Of a stretch of DNA of 64,000 nt, positions 49,727 through 59,566 are shown in pieces. Source of the DNA: Clostridiaceae bacterium AM27-36LB. GTDB lineage: Bacteria > Bacillota > Clostridia > Lachnospirales > Lachnospiraceae. The notes beneath the pieces are model-generated. The model was not told where the DNA came from. It made no database searches and worked only from the letters and a program-made list of their open reading frames with translations. How positions within the stretch are numbered: position 1 is the stretch's first letter; every line of letters begins with the position of its first letter. The DNA lies in NCBI GenBank assembly GCA_003480725.1, contig QUJQ01000004.1:124001-188000 (forward strand), given 5' to 3'. The translations under genes were made by a program, and so were the position numbers.

Positions 49727-50923
49727 ATGGCAAAAGAGAAAATTCTTTTTACTTCTGAATCTGTAACCGAAGGACATCCGGACAAGATCTGTGACCAGAT
49801 TTCCGATGCTATCCTTGACGCTCTTATGGCACAGGACCCCATGAGCCGTGTTGCATGCGAGACAAGCACTACCACCGGTCTGGTACTTGTTATGGGTGAG
49901 ATCACCACCCAGGGATATGTAGATATCCAGAAGATCGTCCGTGACACCATCCGCGAGATCGGATATACCAGAGGAAAATATGGCTTTGATGCTGACAACT
50001 GTGCAGTGATCACCGCAATCGATGAGCAGTCCACAGACATTGCTATGGGTGTTGACAAGGCCCTGGAAGCTAAAGAGCATCTGATGGATGACAGCCAGCT
50101 GGAAGCAATTGGTGCTGGAGACCAGGGTATGATGTTTGGTTACGCAACCAACGAGACTCCGGAGCTGATGCCGTATGCCATCTCTCTGGCTCACAAACTG
50201 GCCAAGAGACTGACCGACGTTCGTAAAGATGGTACTCTTCCGTATCTTCGTCCGGACGGAAAGACTCAGGTTACTGTTGAATATGATGAGAACGGCAAAC
50301 CGATCCGTCTGGAGGCAGTTGTTCTGTCCACTCAGCATAGTGAAGAAGTATCTCAGGAACAGATCCATGAGGATATCAAGAAATATGTCTTCGATCCGAT
50401 CCTTCCAGCTGACATGGTAGATGCAGACACCAAGTTCTTCATCAACCCGACTGGCCGTTTCGTTATCGGAGGACCGCACGGAGACAGTGGTCTGACCGGA
50501 CGTAAGATCATCGTAGACACCTATGGTGGATATGCCCGTCACGGCGGCGGAGCATTCTCCGGAAAAGACTGCACCAAGGTAGATCGTTCTGCAGCTTATG
50601 CAGCACGTTACGCAGCAAAGAACATCGTTGCAGCAGGACTTGCTGACAAGTGTGAGATCCAGCTCTCCTATGCTATCGGTGTTGCAAGACCGACTTCCGT
50701 CAGAGTTGATACCTTCGGAACCGGCAAGCTGTCCGATACTGAACTGGTAGAGATTGTTCGCGAAAACTTCGATCTGCGACCAGCAGGAATCATCAAGATG
50801 CTTGATCTGCGCCGTCCGATCTACAAACAGACCGCAGCTTACGGACACTTTGGCCGCACCGATGTAGAGCTTCCGTGGGAGAATACCGACAAGGCTGAAG
50901 ACCTGAAGAAATATCTGAAATAA
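49727..50923 (+). CDS. metK: S-adenosylmethionine synthetase
   Basis: Makes SAM from methionine and ATP. 398 residues, normal length. [18 protein letters not shown] (9-26), the second-domain [12 protein letters not shown] near 124, the [19 protein letters not shown] segment near 248 and [19 protein letters not shown] near 272 are the classic metal and phosphate sites. RBS GAAAGGAGC. Controlled by the S-box riboswitch directly upstream. Confidence 0.98.
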   Translation: MAKEKILFTSESVTEGHPDKICDQISDAILDALMAQDPMSRVACETSTTTGLVLVMGEITTQGYVDIQKIVRDTIREIGYTRGKYGFDADNCAVITAIDEQSTDIAMGVDKALEAKEHLMDDSQLEAIGAGDQGMMFGYATNETPELMPYAISLAHKLAKRLTDVRKDGTLPYLRPDGKTQVTVEYDENGKPIRLEAVVLSTQHSEEVSQEQIHEDIKKYVFDPILPADMVDADTKFFINPTGRFVIGGPHGDSGLTGRKIIVDTYGGYARHGGGAFSGKDCTKVDRSAAYAARYAAKNIVAAGLADKCEIQLSYAIGVARPTSVRVDTFGTGKLSDTELVEIVRENFDLRPAGIIKMLDLRRPIYKQTAAYGHFGRTDVELPWENTDKAEDLKKYLK

Positions 50924-50940
50924 ATTCATATAATATAGGA

Positions 50941-50969
50941 GGGAAGCTGTTCGCAGCTTCCCCTTTTTG
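50941..50969 (+). terminator. metK terminator
   Basis: GGGAAGCTG and CAGCTTCCC arms with a four-base loop, then CTTTTT. Confidence 0.85.
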
Positions 50970-51000
50970 ATGCCTTTTCCTGGTAATTTTCCACATTTTC

Positions 51001-51029
51001 TTGTCTTATCCCCCTACTTCCGTTATACT
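51001..51029 (+). promoter_or_regulatory. Promoter of the symporter gene
   Basis: TTGTCT (51001-51006), 17-base spacer, TATACT (51024-51029). Confidence 0.6.
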
Positions 51030-51077
51030 AGATAAAAGTGTACTAAAAATATCTACATTATTAAGGGGATTTGTCAC

Positions 51078-52262
51078 ATGAAAAAATTACTCAACAGTCT
51101 TCCTTTCCGTCTGCTGGCCGGTGTGATCATCGGTATTCTGGTCGGACTGGTTGCAAACGAAACTTTTATGAACATTGTTGTTACGGCAAAGCAGCTGCTC
51201 GGTGAGCTGATCACCTTCTGTGTTCCGCTGATCGTGATCGGATTTATCGCACCATCCATCACGCGCCTTGGAAAAAATGCTTCCCGCATGCTGATGGTCG
51301 CGCTGATCCTTGCCTACGTATCTTCTGTAGGTGCCGCTCTCGTGAGCATGGTTGCCGGATTCAACATCATTCCGCACCTTTCCATCGTATCCACTGCTGA
51401 AGGATTGAAGGAACTGCCGGAAGTAATCTTTGAACTGAGTATTCCGCAGATCATGAGTGTTATGAGTGCACTGGTCTTCTCTGTTTTGATAGGCCTTGCT
51501 GTTACATGGACCAAAGCAGACCGCACTGCTGAACTGCTGGAAGAATTCCAGAAGATCGTATTAGAGATCGTGACCCGCGTGATCATTCCGATCCTGCCGG
51601 TATTTATCGCCTGCACTTTCTGTGCTCTTTCTTATGAAGGAACCATTACCAGACAGCTTCCGGTCTTCCTGAAAGTTATCATCATCGTTATGATCGGACA
51701 TTACCTGTGGATGACCCTGCTGTATCTGATTGCCGGTGCATATTCTGGAAAGAATCCGCTGGAGGTTGTGAAACACTATGGTCCGGCTTATATTACTGCT
51801 GTTGGAACCATGTCTTCTGCAGCAACTCTTGCAGTTGCCCTTCGCTGTGCGAGAAAATCTTCTGTATTGAGAAAAGATATGGTTGACTTTGGCATTCCGC
51901 TGTTTGCAAATGTGCATCTGTGCGGATCTGTTCTGACTGAAGTATTCTTCGTTATGACGGTATCTCAGATTCTGTACGGCTCCATGCCGTCACTGGGAAC
52001 CATGATCCTGTTCTGTGTACTGCTTGGCATCTTTGCCATCGGAGCTCCAGGTGTTCCAGGTGGAACGGTTATGGCCTCTCTGGGACTGATCACTGGTATC
52101 CTGTTGTTCAACGACACCGGTACCGCTCTGATGCTGACCATCTTCGCTCTGCAGGACAGCTTCGGTACTGCATGTAACGTGACCGGAGATGGTGCTCTGA
52201 CCCTGATTCTGACCGGATACGCAGACCGCCATGGCATCACTGAGAAATCCAAAAACGAGTAA
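51078..52262 (+). CDS. Dicarboxylate/amino-acid:cation symporter (DAACS family)
   Basis: Membrane transporter of 394 residues with about eight membrane helices plus re-entrant loops. A serine-rich/TM7-type stretch AVGTMSSAATLAVAL lies near residue 235 and a GxPG hairpin, GAPGVPGGTVMASLG, near 322, with NVTGDGALTLILTGY near 373 in the position of the substrate/cation-binding TM8. Relatives carry glutamate, aspartate, serine/threonine or C4-dicarboxylates with Na+ or H+. Monocistronic, with promoter and terminator. Substrate undetermined. Confidence 0.9.
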   Translation: MKKLLNSLPFRLLAGVIIGILVGLVANETFMNIVVTAKQLLGELITFCVPLIVIGFIAPSITRLGKNASRMLMVALILAYVSSVGAALVSMVAGFNIIPHLSIVSTAEGLKELPEVIFELSIPQIMSVMSALVFSVLIGLAVTWTKADRTAELLEEFQKIVLEIVTRVIIPILPVFIACTFCALSYEGTITRQLPVFLKVIIIVMIGHYLWMTLLYLIAGAYSGKNPLEVVKHYGPAYITAVGTMSSAATLAVALRCARKSSVLRKDMVDFGIPLFANVHLCGSVLTEVFFVMTVSQILYGSMPSLGTMILFCVLLGIFAIGAPGVPGGTVMASLGLITGILLFNDTGTALMLTIFALQDSFGTACNVTGDGALTLILTGYADRHGITEKSKNE

Positions 52263-52267
52263 TCTAC

Positions 52268-52320
52268 ATAAAAAACCCATACAGTCAGCTCTTTTAATGC
52301 TGTCTGTATGGGTTTTTTTA
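52268..52320. terminator. Bidirectional terminator
   Basis: AAAAACCCATACAG with CTGTATGGGTTTTTT arms, inner CAGC/GCTG, T-tracts both ways. Confidence 0.85.
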
Positions 52321-52328
52321 CTGTATGA

Positions 52329-52667
52329 TTATTTCTGCAGCTCCATCCGCTTGATCTCTTTCATTGCCTGCCCCTGTGTATATCCCATGTACTCCATCTC
52401 ATGCCGCAGACATTCTTCTTTGGACGCATACAAATACACAGAGATCGCATTCGCATGATTTCTGAGGATATAATCTACACATCTTCCTACCACTACATAG
52501 GATTCCCGCTCTGATAATTCCTTCAGCACTTTCGCCTGATAGTTGAACAGGTTCTGATCGGATACAAAGTTGCCACTCTCCAGAGGGATCAGTTCTCCTT
52601 TATATACTTTTCGTGATACTTTATATAGGAAAGAATTTTTCACATCTTCATCAGCCTGTGCAAACAT
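52329..52667 (-). pseudogene. Cytidylate-kinase-like protein lacking its N-terminus
   Basis: 112 residues that match the C-terminal half of cytidylate-kinase-like (Cytidylate_kin2) proteins: SFLYKVSRKVYKG, NLFNYQAKVLKELSERESYVVVGRCVDYIL and an arginine/lysine-rich end. Normal members are about 200 residues and begin with a GREFGSGG-type P-loop, absent here. The frame stays open for a further ten codons upstream (SGISEA just before the first Met), and pieces of the missing part seem to lie in another frame. A TTGACA promoter-like element lies near 52795. It is probably decayed; a trimmed functional protein is less likely. Confidence 0.65.
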
Positions 52668-52814
52668 TGCTTCACTGATTCCACTGTCATTCCCTGCTCA
52701 TGCACTTCCTTATCATTCCTCCTCTTCCTCAGTTGTTACTCCCGCATGGTCTTTTTATTTCTTGTAGTTTTTTACTTTACCATAAGTATCTTGTCAAGTA
52801 ATAAAAAGAAGAGC

Positions 52815-52844
52815 TCCAACCGCTGTATCTCTCATCGGTTGAAA
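52815..52844 (-). terminator. Possible murA terminator
   Basis: CAACCG/CGGTTG stem with a 14-base loop, then TTCTTTTT on the minus strand. Confidence 0.45.
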
Positions 52845-52937
52845 CCCCTTCGTTTCCATTTCGGAATGTAACTTTTTTCTGATGTCATTTATTTTTTTCT
52901 GTTTAGCATGAATTTTGCAATATATTTTCTGTTCCCG

Positions 52938-54230
52938 TCAACCAACCTTCAGACGGAACTTCTGAATCTCTTTTTCACTTGCTACCTTCTCGATCTTTGC
53001 ACCCAGACCACGCAGCTTTTCATCCAGATTCTCATATCCACGCTCAATATAATAGATATCGTCCACAATAGTGATGCCTTCTGCAGCCAGTCCTGCGATC
53101 ACCAGTGCCGCACCTGCACGCAGATCCGGTGCGCTGACTCTTGCGCCCGTGAACTTCTCCACACCACTGATCACTGCCACATTACCTTCTACCTTAATAG
53201 AAGCTCCCATACGTGCCAACTCATCTACATAACGAAATCTATTTTCAAAAATACTCTCTGTCACGATGCTGGTTCCCTCAGCCAGTGCCAGTGTTACCGC
53301 AATCTGCGGCTGCATATCTGTCGGGAATCCCGGATATGGCATGGTCTTTACGTGAGTTCCCTGCAGCTTGCCGACTGCTCTTACACGAACCGCATCATCA
53401 TACTCGGTGACTTCACATCCAAGCTCTGCCAGCTTTGCACTGGTTGCTTCCAGATGCTTCGGGATCACATTATGAAGGACAATATCCCCTCCAGTTACTG
53501 CTGCAGCGAACATAAAGGTTCCTGCCTCAATCTGATCCGGAATAATCGAATATTCGGTCTTGTGAAGGGATTTTACACCACGGATACGGATCACATCTGT
53601 ACCCGCTCCCTTGATACTTGCTCCCATACTGTTCAGGAAGTTTGCCACGTCTACCACATGAGGCTCTTTTGCCGCATTTTCAATGATCGTATTGCCATCT
53701 GCCATCGCTGCCGCCATCATAATATTGATGGTTGCACCTACACTGACCATATCAAGAAAAATGTGTGCTCCGTGAAGCTCTTCAGCCTCTGCAATGATAA
53801 ATCCATGCTCAATTCTGGTCACTGCACCCATGGCCTTAAAGCCTTTCAGATGCTGATCGATGGGACGGCTTCCAATATTACAGCCTCCCGGCAGCGGCAC
53901 TTCCGCACGCTTATATTTTCCAAGCAGTGCACCCAGCAGATAATAGGATGCACGGATCTTCTTCATGCTTTCATTTTCTACAATACAATTTTCCACACCA
54001 GATCCATTGATCTCCACCGCATGACGGTTTACACGCTTGACATGCGCACCGATTCCATCCAGTGCTTCCAATAATGCATTGATATCACGCACATCCGGAA
54101 GATTATCTATATATACTGTCTCATCTGTCATACTTGCAGCCGCAAGAATAGCCAGAGCCGCATTCTTTGCGCCTCCGATCTCCACATCTCCAACCAGGGG
54201 AATACCGCCTTTTATAACATACTGTTCCAC
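52938..54230 (-). CDS. murA: MurA, UDP-N-acetylglucosamine 1-carboxyvinyltransferase
   Basis: First committed step of peptidoglycan synthesis, using PEP. About 430 residues. The start GTG 54230 follows GAGGTG and gives the family N-terminus VEQYVIKGG; the longer frame to 54257 begins with TTG and adds no domain. Substrate-binding KNAALAILAA near residue 21, the fosfomycin-target Cys in LPGGCNIGSRPIDQH near 115 (Cys retained, so nominally fosfomycin-sensitive), and the C-terminal DLRAGAALVIAGLAAEG near 390. Confidence 0.96.
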   Translation of the reverse strand: MEQYVIKGGIPLVGDVEIGGAKNAALAILAAASMTDETVYIDNLPDVRDINALLEALDGIGAHVKRVNRHAVEINGSGVENCIVENESMKKIRASYYLLGALLGKYKRAEVPLPGGCNIGSRPIDQHLKGFKAMGAVTRIEHGFIIAEAEELHGAHIFLDMVSVGATINIMMAAAMADGNTIIENAAKEPHVVDVANFLNSMGASIKGAGTDVIRIRGVKSLHKTEYSIIPDQIEAGTFMFAAAVTGGDIVLHNVIPKHLEATSAKLAELGCEVTEYDDAVRVRAVGKLQGTHVKTMPYPGFPTDMQPQIAVTLALAEGTSIVTESIFENRFRYVDELARMGASIKVEGNVAVISGVEKFTGARVSAPDLRAGAALVIAGLAAEGITIVDDIYYIERGYENLDEKLRGLGAKIEKVASEKEIQKFRLKVG

Positions 54231-54350
54231 GTTTACACCTCGTTCACAACGATTCAAAAGTCATTATCTCATTCTATTAACAGATTGCTCCGAAAGAGCT
54301 TATCTTATTCTCGTTTTCATAAAACATGCCGATTCCTGCATATCTAAGCT

Positions 54351-54379
54351 ATTATAGCTTATAGCCACCGAAAAAGCAA
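54351..54379 (-). promoter_or_regulatory. murA promoter
   Basis: Minus strand TTGCTT (54379-54374), 17-base spacer, TATAAT (54356-54351). Confidence 0.65.
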
Positions 54380-54436
54380 CTAACACAATGTCAAAAAAGC
54401 ATTGACTTTAGCGTCCTTTACAGGCAATTTTTTATT

Positions 54437-54973
54437 TCAAAGCATTGCTTGATAATCACTCTCTGTAAAACGATGATAAATAGTATGTCCCATCTCCATA
54501 TGGATACAATAATAATATTCGTCTATGGACGGATCTTTGAAGTGGATCGCGTAATCAAAATCGGATCCCTCCGGCATCTTCTCGCACACGTATTCATGGC
54601 CATGGTTTTCAAACACCTGGCAGATCTCTTCCAATGTGCATGCGTGATGCTCCTGAAATAACTGAATCAGGTCTTTTAGAAATGTAGGTGTCTCCACTTG
54701 CTCATGCACCCACTGGGAACCTTCCGGCGGAATGCTGATCTCCACACGGCCCCCATGGCTGTGAAAATGAAGTTCTCCAAGAGATGACTTCTCTTCAAAT
54801 GCCTTCCGCAGAAGTGTCAGCATCTCCTGATCATCCTTTGCATTACTTCCAAGGATCGTATTCAGGGAATCCACCGGATAGTAGAGACGAACGGTCTCTT
54901 TTGCATATCCCAGCTTCAGCTGTGCCTCTTTCACCTGATCTGTCATATTTTTTAAAAGTTTTTCTCTGTTCAT
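54437..54973 (-). CDS. DUF3877-like protein
   Basis: Cytoplasmic protein of 178 residues from ATG 54973 (GGAG at suitable spacing; earlier in-frame ATGs are poorer). Recognisable elements are LGYAKETVRLYYPVDSLN near residue 19, ELHFHSHGGRVEISIPPEG near 67 and the aromatic end EYYYCIHMEMGHTIYHRFT. I recall these as DUF3877, a small uncharacterised Firmicute family. No membrane helix or known catalytic motif, though the several His residues could bind metal. Confidence 0.65.
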   Translation of the reverse strand: MNREKLLKNMTDQVKEAQLKLGYAKETVRLYYPVDSLNTILGSNAKDDQEMLTLLRKAFEEKSSLGELHFHSHGGRVEISIPPEGSQWVHEQVETPTFLKDLIQLFQEHHACTLEEICQVFENHGHEYVCEKMPEGSDFDYAIHFKDPSIDEYYYCIHMEMGHTIYHRFTESDYQAML

Positions 54974-55047
54974 CGACTTCATACTCCTATTTTCCGCTGG
55001 TTTAATTATGAAGGATGGAGGAGTAAATGTCAAATACTACGTCCGGA

Positions 55048-56490
55048 TCAGAGAGTTTTATTGAGGACATCCATCGTCCCTCTGATGGTGCCGGGCTCCG
55101 TCATATGAAATGGATCCAGAATGCTGTCCATCTGCTCTTTATCCAACAGGTTTTCCTGCAGAATCAGATCCCGGACGGAGGCACCGGTCTTTATGGCCTT
55201 CTTTGCAATATCGGCAGCTTTCTGATAGCCGACATACGGGCAGATGGCTGTGATGATGCCCACACTGTTTTCAACCAGATAGCGGCAGCGTGTCTCATTT
55301 GCCGTAATGCCTGTAACACAGTTTTCCACAAAAGTATGCACCGCATAAGCCAATGTATCAATCGACTGAAACATACAATAAAACACGATAGGTTCAAATG
55401 CATTCAGTTCCAGCTGCCCTGCCTCTGCTGCCATAGTAATCGTCACATCGTTGCCTATGATATTAAAAGCGACCTGATTAACTACTTCAGGAATAACAGG
55501 ATTTATTTTTCCAGGCATAATGGACGACCCGTTTTGTTTCGCAGGAAGATTAATCTCTGCCAGACCAGCCCGTGGTCCAGAAGACATTAGACGCAGGTCA
55601 TTTGCAATTTTTGAAAGTGTCACAGCACATGCTTTCACGGCACCTGATACCGCTACAAAGACATCCAGATTCTGCGTAGCATCGATCAGGTCATATGCCT
55701 GCGCCAGGTCCATATCGGACACTTCAGACAGAATTGGAACAATCCGATGCAGGTAAGCCTCATCTGCATTCAGACCAGTTCCCACTGCAGTTCCTCCCAG
55801 ATTTAATGTACGCATTTCTCCCATGGCCTTTTCCATCCGGTGAATATCCCGCATGATGGCAACAGAATATGCACGAAATTCCTGTCCCAGACGAATAGGA
55901 ACCGCATCCTGAAGTTGCGTACGACCCATTTTAATGACATCGTTAAATTCCTCTGCTTTTTTGCACAAAGCACCGTGCAGCTGTAAAAGTTCACGTTTCA
56001 GATTTTTCAGAAGACGTAACGAAGTCATCTTGCCTGCCGTAGGAATCACATCGTTTGTCGATTGACTGCAGTTTACATCATCATTTGGATTGATAATGCT
56101 GTAATCACCTTTGTTTCCACCCAGGAGTTCAATGGCACGGTTGGCAATGACTTCATTGGCATTCATATTAAGGGATGTCCCAGCACCACCCTGGATCGGG
56201 TCCACGATGAAATCTTCCCGGAATTTACCTGCCAGAATCTCATCGCAAGCCTGCACAATCGCCTGAGCTTTTCTCTTTTCCAGCATTCCAACTTCACAGT
56301 TGGTGATAGCGGCAGCTTTCTTAATATAAGCCAGACTGTTAATGATCTCTGGATGCATTCTCAGTCCGGTAATATGAAAATTCTCTGCGGCACGCAGGGA
56401 CTGCACACCATAATAAACATCACCTGGAATATCCCTTGTTCCAATGGAATCCTTTTCAATCCTATAGTCTTCGACTTTTGTTTCTTTCAT
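55048..56490 (-). CDS. aspA: Aspartate ammonia-lyase
   Basis: Converts L-aspartate to fumarate and ammonia. 480 residues from ATG 56490 (AGAGAGG, eight bases upstream; an in-frame TTG precedes it). Fumarase/aspartase signature GSSIMPGKINPV near residue 325, catalytic-region GGTAVGTGLNADEAYLHR near 215 and NDDVNCSQSTNDVIPT near 138. AspA rather than fumarase is judged from overall similarity (DSIGTRDIPGDVYYG N-terminus). Divergent from a LysR regulator that may control it. Confidence 0.93.
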   Translation of the reverse strand: MKETKVEDYRIEKDSIGTRDIPGDVYYGVQSLRAAENFHITGLRMHPEIINSLAYIKKAAAITNCEVGMLEKRKAQAIVQACDEILAGKFREDFIVDPIQGGAGTSLNMNANEVIANRAIELLGGNKGDYSIINPNDDVNCSQSTNDVIPTAGKMTSLRLLKNLKRELLQLHGALCKKAEEFNDVIKMGRTQLQDAVPIRLGQEFRAYSVAIMRDIHRMEKAMGEMRTLNLGGTAVGTGLNADEAYLHRIVPILSEVSDMDLAQAYDLIDATQNLDVFVAVSGAVKACAVTLSKIANDLRLMSSGPRAGLAEINLPAKQNGSSIMPGKINPVIPEVVNQVAFNIIGNDVTITMAAEAGQLELNAFEPIVFYCMFQSIDTLAYAVHTFVENCVTGITANETRCRYLVENSVGIITAICPYVGYQKAADIAKKAIKTGASVRDLILQENLLDKEQMDSILDPFHMTEPGTIRGTMDVLNKTL

Positions 56491-56607
56491 TGCCAATTCC
56501 TCTCTTTATTTTAAAAATTTATTCCTGCACTGGAAGAATCCTTCCTTATTGCATTCAGTATACCTACGTGCTACTATATAATCAAATACATATATTTATA
56601 TAGAATA

Positions 56608-56625
56608 TATAGTTTTCAAACTATA
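56608..56625. promoter_or_regulatory. Palindrome between aspA and the LysR gene
   Basis: TATAGTTT (56608-56615), TC, AAACTATA (56618-56625): perfect eight-base arms in an AT-rich divergent promoter region. A likely LysR binding or autoregulation site, though AT-rich palindromes arise easily by chance. Confidence 0.5.
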
Positions 56626-56644
56626 CTTTAGGAGCGTGATAAAG

Positions 56645-57595
56645 ATGTTTCAAGGAATGGAATATGTTTACGAGGTATATAAAGAACGAAGTTTTTCCAA
56701 GGCAGCCGCAAACCTGTTTATTTCCCAGCCATCTTTAAGTGCCAATGTAAAACGGATCGAGAAAAAAATTGGTTATCCAATCTTTGACCGGAGCACAAAA
56801 CCATTGGGGCTTACGGAATGTGGACAGCATTACATTGATGCCGTGGAACACATTATGCAGGTAGAAAACGGATTTCATGATTTTGTAAGTGATTGGAGCA
56901 ATCTGAAAACCGGACAGCTGATCTTAGGTGGCAGCAGCTTCTTTTCCTCTTGGGTGCTTCCACCACTGATCGGAGAATTTTCAAGAAAATATCCTTTGGT
57001 CAAACCCCTTTTACTGGAAGAAAACACGGCAACATTGGCTCAATATCTTCAAAGTGGACGTATGGATTTTTTATTGGACAATTGTGAACTTGATCCTTCT
57101 ATTTTTGACCGCTATATCTATCAGAAGGAGCATCTGTTGCTGGCTGTTCCTGAATCTCTTCCCGTGAATGAATCCTTACGTGCGTATCAGGTTCCAACTT
57201 CCAGTATAAAGAACAGAACCTTTTTAAAGATGAATATCCCTGCAGTTTCTTTGCAGGCTTTCTCCAATGAGACATTTATTTTTATGAAGCAGGAAAATGA
57301 CACAGGAAAGCGAGCTGCCCGCATATGTCAGGAACATCATTTTCACCCGCGAGTCCTGTTTGAATTAGACCAGCAAATGACTTCATACAATGTCACCTGT
57401 TCAGGCATGGGAATTTCCTTTATAGGTGATCTGCTGATCTCCCTGGTTCCGCCAAATCCGAATGTAGTTTATTATCGACTGGATGAAAAAGACAGCTTGC
57501 GTAATATTTATTTTTACTGGAAAAAAGGACGTTACATAAGCCATACGATGAGTGCATTTTTAGATTTATTATCCTCTTTTGATAATTTGATCTGA
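56645..57595 (+). CDS. LysR-family transcriptional regulator
   Basis: Regulator of 316 residues from ATG 56645 (AGGAG 11 bases upstream; a GTG at 56636 lies too near). N-terminal winged helix with SFSKAAANLFISQPSLSANVKRIEKKIG (about 15-42), then an effector domain from about 90 (LILGGSSFFSSWVLPPLIGEF). Divergent arrangement and shared gap with aspA suggest that it controls the ammonia-lyase, perhaps in response to aspartate or fumarate. Target not proven. Confidence 0.9.
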   Translation: MFQGMEYVYEVYKERSFSKAAANLFISQPSLSANVKRIEKKIGYPIFDRSTKPLGLTECGQHYIDAVEHIMQVENGFHDFVSDWSNLKTGQLILGGSSFFSSWVLPPLIGEFSRKYPLVKPLLLEENTATLAQYLQSGRMDFLLDNCELDPSIFDRYIYQKEHLLLAVPESLPVNESLRAYQVPTSSIKNRTFLKMNIPAVSLQAFSNETFIFMKQENDTGKRAARICQEHHFHPRVLFELDQQMTSYNVTCSGMGISFIGDLLISLVPPNPNVVYYRLDEKDSLRNIYFYWKKGRYISHTMSAFLDLLSSFDNLI

Positions 57596-57631
57596 TTTTT
57601 GTAACATATGCTACATCTGATTTCTTTTTAT

Positions 57632-57641
57632 GTGGTATAAT
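57632..57641 (+). promoter_or_regulatory. Extended -10 promoter of the flavodiiron gene
   Basis: TGGTATAAT ending at 57641 with a weak -35 region. Confidence 0.5.
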
Positions 57642-57682
57642 ACAGACAAATAAAAACGCACAACCGGAAAGGAGCTATTCTT

Positions 57683-59482
57683 ATGAAAATCACAAACGAT
57701 ATCAGATATGTAGGTGTCAATGACCATCAGGTCGATCTGTTTGAGGGACAGTATGTTGTACCTAATGGCATGTCCTATAATTCTTATGTGATTCTTGATG
57801 AAAAGGTCGCTGTTATGGATACCGTCGATGCTCATTTTACCCATGAGTGGCTGGACAACATCACATCCGTACTTGGTGACCGTCATCCGGATTATCTGAT
57901 CATCCAGCATATGGAGCCGGACCACGCAGCAAATATCGCCAACTTCATGGACGTATATAGAGATACTACCATCGTATCCAGTAAAAAAGCATTTGCTATG
58001 ATGGCACAGTTCTTCGGAACCGATTACCCGGATCGCCAGATCATTGTAAAAGAAGGAGATTCTTTAACTCTTGGCAAGCATACTCTGGCGTTTGTGGAAG
58101 CTCCGATGGTACACTGGCCGGAAGTAATCGTTACTTATGATACCTGTGATAAAGTACTGTTCTCTGCAGATGGATTTGGAAAATTCGGCGCGCTTGACGT
58201 AGAGGAGCCGTGGGATGATGAATCCCGTCGTTACTTCATCGGTATTGTTGGAAAATACGGCAAACAGGTGCAGAATCTGCTGAAAAAAGCAGCAACTCTG
58301 GATATTCAGACCATCTGTCCTCTGCACGGACCAGTACTAACAGAAAACCTTGGACATTACTTAAGCCTGTACAATACCTGGTCCTCCTACCAGCCGGAAT
58401 CTGAGGGAATCGTGATTGCTTACACTTCTGTATATGGTCACACCAAGCAGGCCGTGGAAGCACTGGCTGACCAGTTCCGTTCCAAAGGATGCCCGAAAGT
58501 TGTTGTTCATGATCTGGCAAGATGCGACATGTCTCTGGCAATCGCAGATGCTTTCCGCTACAACAAGCTGGTACTGGCAACCACAACCTACAACGCAGAC
58601 ATTTATCCGTTCATGCGCGATTACATTCATCGCCTGACTGAGCGCAATTTCCAGAACCGTAAAGTTGCCTTGATTGAAAATGGATCCTGGGCTCCGCTGG
58701 CTGCAAAAGTCATGAAAAATATGTTTGAAGGCAGCAAACAGATCGCCTGGGCAAATACCACCGTTCATATCAAATCTGCTCTCAGCGATGAAAGCCGCGC
58801 AGAGCTGAACGCACTGGTAGAAGAATTCTGTCAGGATTACATTGCTCAACACAGTGAGACTGCCAACAAAAATGACTTAAGCGCTCTGTTCAACATTGGT
58901 TACGGACTTTATGTGGTAACTTCTAACGATGGACGCCGTGACAACGGTCTGATCGTAAACACCGTATCTCAGGTAACCAACACTCCGAACCGGATCGCAG
59001 TGACCATCAACAAGGCAAACTACTCCCACCATGTGATCAAGCAGACCGGTATCATGAACCTGAACTGCCTGTCCACGGAAGCACCGTTTGACATCTTCCA
59101 GACCTTTGGATTCCAGAGTGGAAGAACCGTTGATAAGTTTGCCGGTGCCGGCATCCAGCCGCTGTACTCTGACAACGGACTTGCTTTCCTGCCAAAATAC
59201 ATTAACTCCTTCATGTCTCTGAAAGTAGAGCAGTACATTGACATGGACACCCACGGAATGTTCATCTGCAGCATTACCGAGTCCCGTGTGATCTCCAAAG
59301 TCGAGACCATGACCTACAACTACTATCAGAACAATGTAAAACCAAAGCCGGAAACGGAAGGCAAGAAAGGATTCGTATGCAAGGTGTGCGGATATATTTA
59401 CGAGGGTGATGAACTTCCGGAAGATTTCATCTGCCCGCTCTGCAAACATGGTGTGGCCGACTTTGAACCGATTGAGGGCTAG
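57683..59482 (+). CDS. Flavodiiron protein fused to flavin reductase and rubredoxin
   Basis: Oxygen (or nitric oxide) reductase of 599 residues. Metallo-beta-lactamase-like diiron domain (1-250) with all ligands visible: His76, Glu78, Asp80 and His81 in QHMEPDHAANI, His144, Asp163, His215. Flavodoxin domain (about 257-400) begins GIVIAYTSVYGHTKQAVEAL. Flavin-reductase-like domain (about 405-550). Rubredoxin C-terminus with two CxxC pairs (CKVCGY, CPLCKHG). The fusion lets one protein pass electrons from reduced pyridine nucleotide to the diiron centre. It protects an anaerobe from O2. RBS AAAGGAGC. Confidence 0.95.
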   Translation: MKITNDIRYVGVNDHQVDLFEGQYVVPNGMSYNSYVILDEKVAVMDTVDAHFTHEWLDNITSVLGDRHPDYLIIQHMEPDHAANIANFMDVYRDTTIVSSKKAFAMMAQFFGTDYPDRQIIVKEGDSLTLGKHTLAFVEAPMVHWPEVIVTYDTCDKVLFSADGFGKFGALDVEEPWDDESRRYFIGIVGKYGKQVQNLLKKAATLDIQTICPLHGPVLTENLGHYLSLYNTWSSYQPESEGIVIAYTSVYGHTKQAVEALADQFRSKGCPKVVVHDLARCDMSLAIADAFRYNKLVLATTTYNADIYPFMRDYIHRLTERNFQNRKVALIENGSWAPLAAKVMKNMFEGSKQIAWANTTVHIKSALSDESRAELNALVEEFCQDYIAQHSETANKNDLSALFNIGYGLYVVTSNDGRRDNGLIVNTVSQVTNTPNRIAVTINKANYSHHVIKQTGIMNLNCLSTEAPFDIFQTFGFQSGRTVDKFAGAGIQPLYSDNGLAFLPKYINSFMSLKVEQYIDMDTHGMFICSITESRVISKVETMTYNYYQNNVKPKPETEGKKGFVCKVCGYIYEGDELPEDFICPLCKHGVADFEPIEG

Positions 59483-59557
59483 ATCTATCCTGTTGTAATT
59501 TTTTCAGATTTTGCCCGTATAATTTTCTCATCTTTGTGCAGTATTTTCTGTATTAAG

Positions 59558-59566
59558 TGTTATAAT
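59558..59566 (+). promoter_or_regulatory. Extended -10 promoter of the L25 gene
   Basis: TGTTATAAT ending at 59566; no clear -35. Confidence 0.4.

Noticed and set aside
49724..50929. Open frame of about 400 codons antisense to metK
   Set aside because: It mirrors metK almost end to end, has no RBS and no recognisable domain; such frames come from codon bias of the real gene.
52908..54074. Open frame of about 388 codons antisense to murA
   Set aside because: Same reason: overlaps a certain murA, composition is His/Cys-rich and unlike a protein.
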